NCBI GenBank assembly: GCA_964610175.1
Contig: CAZSVE010000112.1
Coordinates: 1 to 7,847 of the forward strand
Source: CAZSVE01 sp964610175
GTDB taxonomy: Bacteria > Pseudomonadota > Gammaproteobacteria > HK1
Reading direction: 5' to 3'
Length of the DNA: 7,847 nt
Made by a program: the position numbers and the translations under genes
Shown: positions 4,639 to 7,847 of the stretch, piece by piece
How positions within the stretch are numbered: position 1 is the stretch's first letter
Layout of the letters: every line of letters starts with the position of its first letter
The notes under the pieces: model-generated
The model's input: only the letters and a program-made list of their open reading frames with translations
Told to the model about the DNA's origin: nothing
The model's database searches: none

Positions 4639-5652
4639 ATGGATTCACTATCGAATACCATTGCCGCCGCCAGGCAGGCAATCGCCGATGCCGCCGATTT
4701 GCAGGCCCTGGATGCCGTCCGAGTTCATTATCTGGGGAAGCAGGGCGTGGTGACCGGGCACTTGAAGATGCTTGGTCGATTGCCTTCCGATGAGCGCCCC
4801 AGCGCCGGCAAGGCCATCAATGACGCCAAACGCTCGATACAGGAATCCATCAAGTCTCGCAAAGCGGCATTGGAGGCAGGTCCCGATAGTGAACCGGCAT
4901 CGGAGCGCCTGGATATAACGCTCCCCGGCAGGGGATATCTCCCGGGCGGCCTGCACCCGATCACGCGCACCCTGGATCGTATCGCGCGGTTTTTTTCCCA
5001 TATCGGTTTCCATACGGTGGAAGGACCCGAAATCGAGGATGATTTCCATAATTTCGAGGCCCTCAATATTCCCGCGCATCATCCGGCCCGCGCCATGCAT
5101 GACACGTTTTATTTCGATGATCGCCTGCTGCTGCGCACCCATACCTCGCCGGTGCAGATCCGAGTGATGCGGGAAGAAAGGCCGCCACTGCGTGTCATTG
5201 CGCCGGGGCGCGTCTATCGTTGCGATTCCGATCTCACCCATACCCCCATGTTTCACCAGGTGGAAGGATTCATGGTGGATGAAGACGTGAGCTTCGCGGA
5301 TCTGAAGGGGATTCTGGAGGCGTTTTCCCGATACTTTTTTGCCCATGACCTGGCGTTGCGATTTCGGCCTTCGTATTTTCCGTTCACGGAGCCTTCGGCG
5401 GAGGTGGATATCGGTTGCGTGATGTGTGGTGGCAAGGGCTGTCGGGTCTGCAAGGGGAGCGGCTGGCTGGAGGTGCTGGGCTGCGGCATGGTGCACCCCA
5501 AGGTGTTCGACAACGTGGGTATCGACAACGAGCAGTTCACTGGGTTCGCCTTCGGCATGGGGGTGGAAAGGCTCGCTATGCTGCGCTACGGGATCGATGA
5601 TATTCGATTGTTTTTCGAGAACGATCTGCGCTTTTTGGAGCAATTTCCGTGA
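4639..5652 (+). CDS. pheS: Phenylalanyl-tRNA synthetase alpha subunit
   Basis: PheS carries the catalytic core of the cytosolic alpha2-beta2 enzyme that charges tRNA-Phe with phenylalanine. The 337-residue product matches the family from end to end. The N-terminal coiled coil has VRVHYLGKQG (27-36). GGLHPITRT (103-111) and EGPEIEDDFHNFEALNIP (128-145) follow. Class II motif 2 is around RVIAPGRVYR with TPMFHQVEGF (202-211), and motif 3 is GFAFGMGVERLAMLR (302-316). C260, C263, C268 and C271 (Cx2C-x4-Cx2C) form a zinc-knuckle-like insert absent from E. coli PheS but found, from memory, in many bacterial PheS proteins. The start at 4639 fits the family N-terminus; GAGGAAA lies about 20 bases upstream, too far for a strong ribosome binding site. 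Unusually, pheT does not follow. The next gene overlaps the stop by 4 bases and is an unrelated hydrolase. rplT and infC are not upstream either. Confidence 0.97.
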   Translation: MDSLSNTIAAARQAIADAADLQALDAVRVHYLGKQGVVTGHLKMLGRLPSDERPSAGKAINDAKRSIQESIKSRKAALEAGPDSEPASERLDITLPGRGYLPGGLHPITRTLDRIARFFSHIGFHTVEGPEIEDDFHNFEALNIPAHHPARAMHDTFYFDDRLLLRTHTSPVQIRVMREERPPLRVIAPGRVYRCDSDLTHTPMFHQVEGFMVDEDVSFADLKGILEAFSRYFFAHDLALRFRPSYFPFTEPSAEVDIGCVMCGGKGCRVCKGSGWLEVLGCGMVHPKVFDNVGIDNEQFTGFAFGMGVERLAMLRYGIDDIRLFFENDLRFLEQFP

Positions 5653-7298
5653 GGAGAATCCTGTATATATCACTTCTTGTCGTGCTGGTCATCGTTGCCG
5701 CGGCCATTACGCCCATGGTGAAAGGCTGGCTTTACACCAATATCGAGCGAGTCGATCGCGACTTCGAAGGCATATTCGGAGGCGATAGTGCGGATGAGAC
5801 CGTCACCGCAAGTGGCGATTCCTCCACGACGGAGAAGACCATACATCTGTTGGTCGTCCATGGAATAGGCAGACACTGTATCGGTTACGCGAACGATCTG
5901 ACGACGGGAATTGCCCGACACGCCGGCTTCTTCCCCGCCACCGACGAGGTATCCCTCTATCTTTCCCCGGAGCAGTGCGGCATGGACATCGCCAACGATG
6001 ATTTCGATAACAAGCAGGACAAGGCCTGCGATCTTATCCGACAACAAGAGATTCCCGGTCGCGATTGTCAACGCTTCAAGATGGAGGCCTCCTATGTCGA
6101 CCCGATATCCAGGGAGGCGGGAACCAGCACATTCTTTCTCGGCTACATCAGGACGCAGGATTACGCGCCAAAGGGGCATACGGGTGGCGCGGCGCGGCTC
6201 AGGCTCCATGAGCTCACCTGGGACCCGGCGACGCGGTGGGCAAAGAATTTTTATGTGCAGGAAGCCGATGATATTTCCAATCGATCCCGCGCCATCCTGA
6301 ACCGTGAACTGAAGCAGCGTATTATCAACGAGAGCATCTCCGACGCGGTGCTGTATCTGGGACAATATCGGCCCATGATGCAATATCCGCTCCTGATGAG
6401 CTTTTGTAGGATCATGTCCGATGCCGCTGGAGTCCCGAGCCAGGGTGATAAGGATTTTAGCTGTGATTTGCGCAAGGTAGCGGACAGGCTGGGTTCCCCG
6501 GAGGCCTTGGAGGCATTCTTCGAGAAGAACGAGATCGTCATCATGACCCACAGTCTGGGTACCCGCATGCTTTTCGATACCCTCGGTCTGATAGGCCATG
6601 ATGATTTCGTTTCCCGATTCAAGAAGGACCTGGCGGAAAATGGGATAACCATCGAGATACCGGAAGGCGGTCCGATTCGGACAAGACGAGTTCTGGACAT
6701 CTTCAGCGTCGCCATAAACAAGGTATTCACCCTGGCCAATCAAGTGCCGCTGCTGGAGTTGGGAAGGGTGATCCCGCCGACGAGCTTCGACGTGGATCTG
6801 GATTTGGGGACAGGATTCGATAGATTCGTCAAGAGACGGATCGACAATGACGGGTTATCCGAACACGTGGTTCCTCCCTTGCAACTGGTAGCGTTCACGG
6901 ACCCGAACGACCTCCTGAGTTATAATCTGAAATGTTGGTACTATCTCCGTGTGCTACAAGAGCATGATGCGATTCGACGAATGTCGGGAGAGACCGAGGG
7001 AGAGCAGGAGAAATTCTTCGAGAACTATTTCGACTCCTGCGAGGTGGAACGACAGGATAAATCGGAACAGCAGGTAGCGGTCGAAAAGAAGATCCGTGAA
7101 AAATTTTGGCAAGCGGTGGATAGGCAGGTGAGGATTTCCGACGTGACCGCGAATCTCAAGGGCATTCGTTACCCGCTACTCTTCGCGGACCCCTCGGGCG
7201 CGCATTCGCAATATTTCAAGGATGAGACCATCTTCGGATTGATCGCCTGCGGCGGCGCGAGCAAGTCGGCGGAACAAATGCAATGCAGGATCGAATGA
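5649..7298 (+). CDS. Membrane-anchored alpha/beta-hydrolase-like protein
   Basis: I infer a serine hydrolase of unknown substrate from its motifs. The 549-residue protein starts with a hydrophobic anchor (about residues 4-20, LYISLLVVLVIVAAAI) after Arg-Arg and has no lipobox Cys, so the rest probably faces the periplasm. IHLLVVHGIGRH (65-76) is a strand plus oxyanion-type HG turn. EIVIMTHSLGTRMLF (295-309) is a nucleophile elbow with S302, reading THSLG, with Thr where GxSxG has Gly. VAFTDPNDLLSY (414-425) supplies candidate Asp 418 or 421, and GAHSQYF (517-523) candidate His 519. The region between (about 78-295) is long and unfamiliar, rich in charged residues and Cys. GTG 5649 overlaps the pheS stop as GTGA, with GGAG 8 bases upstream, so translation is probably coupled to pheS. 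No better in-frame start exists nearby. Lipase, esterase or PGAP1-like activity are all possible. Confidence 0.7.
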   Translation: MRRILYISLLVVLVIVAAAITPMVKGWLYTNIERVDRDFEGIFGGDSADETVTASGDSSTTEKTIHLLVVHGIGRHCIGYANDLTTGIARHAGFFPATDEVSLYLSPEQCGMDIANDDFDNKQDKACDLIRQQEIPGRDCQRFKMEASYVDPISREAGTSTFFLGYIRTQDYAPKGHTGGAARLRLHELTWDPATRWAKNFYVQEADDISNRSRAILNRELKQRIINESISDAVLYLGQYRPMMQYPLLMSFCRIMSDAAGVPSQGDKDFSCDLRKVADRLGSPEALEAFFEKNEIVIMTHSLGTRMLFDTLGLIGHDDFVSRFKKDLAENGITIEIPEGGPIRTRRVLDIFSVAINKVFTLANQVPLLELGRVIPPTSFDVDLDLGTGFDRFVKRRIDNDGLSEHVVPPLQLVAFTDPNDLLSYNLKCWYYLRVLQEHDAIRRMSGETEGEQEKFFENYFDSCEVERQDKSEQQVAVEKKIREKFWQAVDRQVRISDVTANLKGIRYPLLFADPSGAHSQYFKDETIFGLIACGGASKSAEQMQCRIE

Positions 7299-7337
7299 AA
7301 CAACCATCATATCCGAACGAGGACAAAGGGTGACATC

Positions 7338-7625
7338 ATGAAAAGAATCATCATCGCAATCATGCTGATTGCCGCCGCGCTTCAGGCCCATGCGGTGCTT
7401 CGACAAGGAGATGAGGTACCTGGGCGCGCTTGTCGCAACGTCGATGGGGTAGAGGCTCTGCTTGCGGCAACGGATCAAGAACGAGTCATCTCGTACGCTC
7501 TAGATACGGGGAGTTTCTGGATTGGAACGAATCCGCGCCAATGGATGGTCCACAAGGGAAAGATGGATAAAGATGGTTGCCACAAGGATAAATATGGCCG
7601 CAAGCATTGCCACGAAAAGCAGTAG
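7338..7625 (+). CDS. Small secreted protein with Cys/His-rich tail
   Basis: The 95-residue product has a clear Sec signal peptide: MKR, the hydrophobic core IIIAIMLIAAAL, and AHA at 17-19, so cleavage is likely before V20. The mature protein would be about 76 residues. Its tail, DGCHKDKYGRKHCHEK (79-94), has the pattern CH-x7-HCH. This resembles the C-terminal GCHxxxxxGxxHCH motif of many small periplasmic proteins and could bind a metal ion. C32 is one more Cys in the mature part. I do not recognise the middle region. GGGTGA (7329-7334) just before ATG 7338 is a good ribosome binding site. The gene lies 39 bases after the hydrolase on the same strand with no terminator between, so it is probably in the pheS-hydrolase transcript. 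Confidence 0.7.
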   Translation: MKRIIIAIMLIAAALQAHAVLRQGDEVPGRACRNVDGVEALLAATDQERVISYALDTGSFWIGTNPRQWMVHKGKMDKDGCHKDKYGRKHCHEKQ

Positions 7626-7632
7626 ACCACAT

Positions 7633-7659
7633 AGCAAGATGGTGATGAGGTATCTTGCT
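7633..7659 (+). terminator. Hairpin after the last gene, possible terminator
   Basis: AGCAAGAT (7633-7640) and ATCTTGCT (7652-7659) form a perfect 8-bp stem over an 11-base loop, starting 7 bases after the stop of the small secreted protein. Position suggests transcript end or 3' protection. There is no T-run after it, so intrinsic termination is doubtful. Confidence 0.4.
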
Positions 7660-7823
7660 TACACTTGATTGCAACTGGCTTTTGCGTAGCGCGGCGAAGA
7701 CGCAACCGAATTCGGATACGCTTGAAACGTGCCATTTCGTGCCGAGCAAAAAACTTATCCGTTGACAACCATCCAACCTGACACGGAAAGTTTGCCTCCT
7801 CAAAAAAATTTGTGGGTCGGTAT

Positions 7824-7829
7824 TTGACA
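7824..7829 (+). promoter_or_regulatory. Consensus -35 hexamer at window end
   Basis: TTGACA matches the sigma70 -35 consensus exactly. A -10 box at normal spacing would fall across the window edge, so the promoter cannot be confirmed. The stretch 7660-7823 shows no gene. Confidence 0.25.
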
Positions 7830-7847
7830 TAAACAAACACAACTTAC

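Noticed and set aside
4648..5673. 341-codon frame on the minus strand opposite pheS
   Set aside because: It lies almost wholly antisense to pheS, which is unmistakable, and its translation is Gln/His/Arg-rich with no domain.
5670..6743. 357-codon frame on the minus strand opposite the hydrolase gene
   Set aside because: The plus-strand frame has a signal anchor, catalytic-type motifs and a ribosome binding site; the antisense frame has none.
7762..7790. Promoter with TTGACA at 7762-7767
   Set aside because: No -10-like hexamer occurs at 16-18 bases downstream.
7475..7842. Two overlapping minus-strand frames at the right end
   Set aside because: Both run antisense into the small secreted protein gene, have no domain, and no ribosome binding site suits their starts.

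Overview
The window looks like a chromosomal segment of a proteobacterium, most likely gammaproteobacterial. The reasons are a DXS and a PheS that both read like proteobacterial orthologues, and a tRNA-Glu with encoded CCA. No species can be named from the sequence alone. Housekeeping genes (dxs, tRNA-Glu, pheS) alternate with accessory or decayed material and unusually repeat-rich intergenic DNA.

Layout: (1) 1-640 is accessory debris. It holds a 63-codon membrane ORF, an attC-like integron recombination site just after its stop, a frameshifted and truncated remnant of a conserved hypothetical gene, and a short palindromic dispersed repeat. (2) 640-1280 is a probable toxin-antitoxin pair, a DUF4258 protein followed by a YgiT/MqsA-type zinc-finger protein. 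The two genes are separated by a copy of a local repeat. (3) 1459-3345 on the minus strand is dxs, encoding 1-deoxy-D-xylulose-5-phosphate synthase. (4) 3346-4638 has no protein gene I can support. It carries tRNA-Glu(UUC) on the minus strand, several hairpins and at least four more repeat copies. (5) 4639-5652 is pheS, translationally coupled to a membrane-anchored alpha/beta-hydrolase-like gene (5649-7298). A small secreted Cys/His-tailed protein follows (7338-7625), then a hairpin that may end the transcript.

The most distinctive signal is a repeat family of about 55-140 bp, here called R. Five copies (R1-R5) lie within 3.7 kb, all in the same orientation. The right end is the best conserved part: a short hairpin followed by GAAGCTTCGCTAG or a variant. 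Some copies carry a second GC-rich hairpin module directly to their left. One copy splits the toxin-antitoxin pair, one supplies the last codons and stop of dxs, one flanks the 3' end of tRNA-Glu, and one lies just upstream of pheS.

The second oddity is pheS without pheT. Its immediate downstream partner is the hydrolase gene, overlapping by 4 bases. All functional calls come from reading motifs in the sequence. No database search was run.
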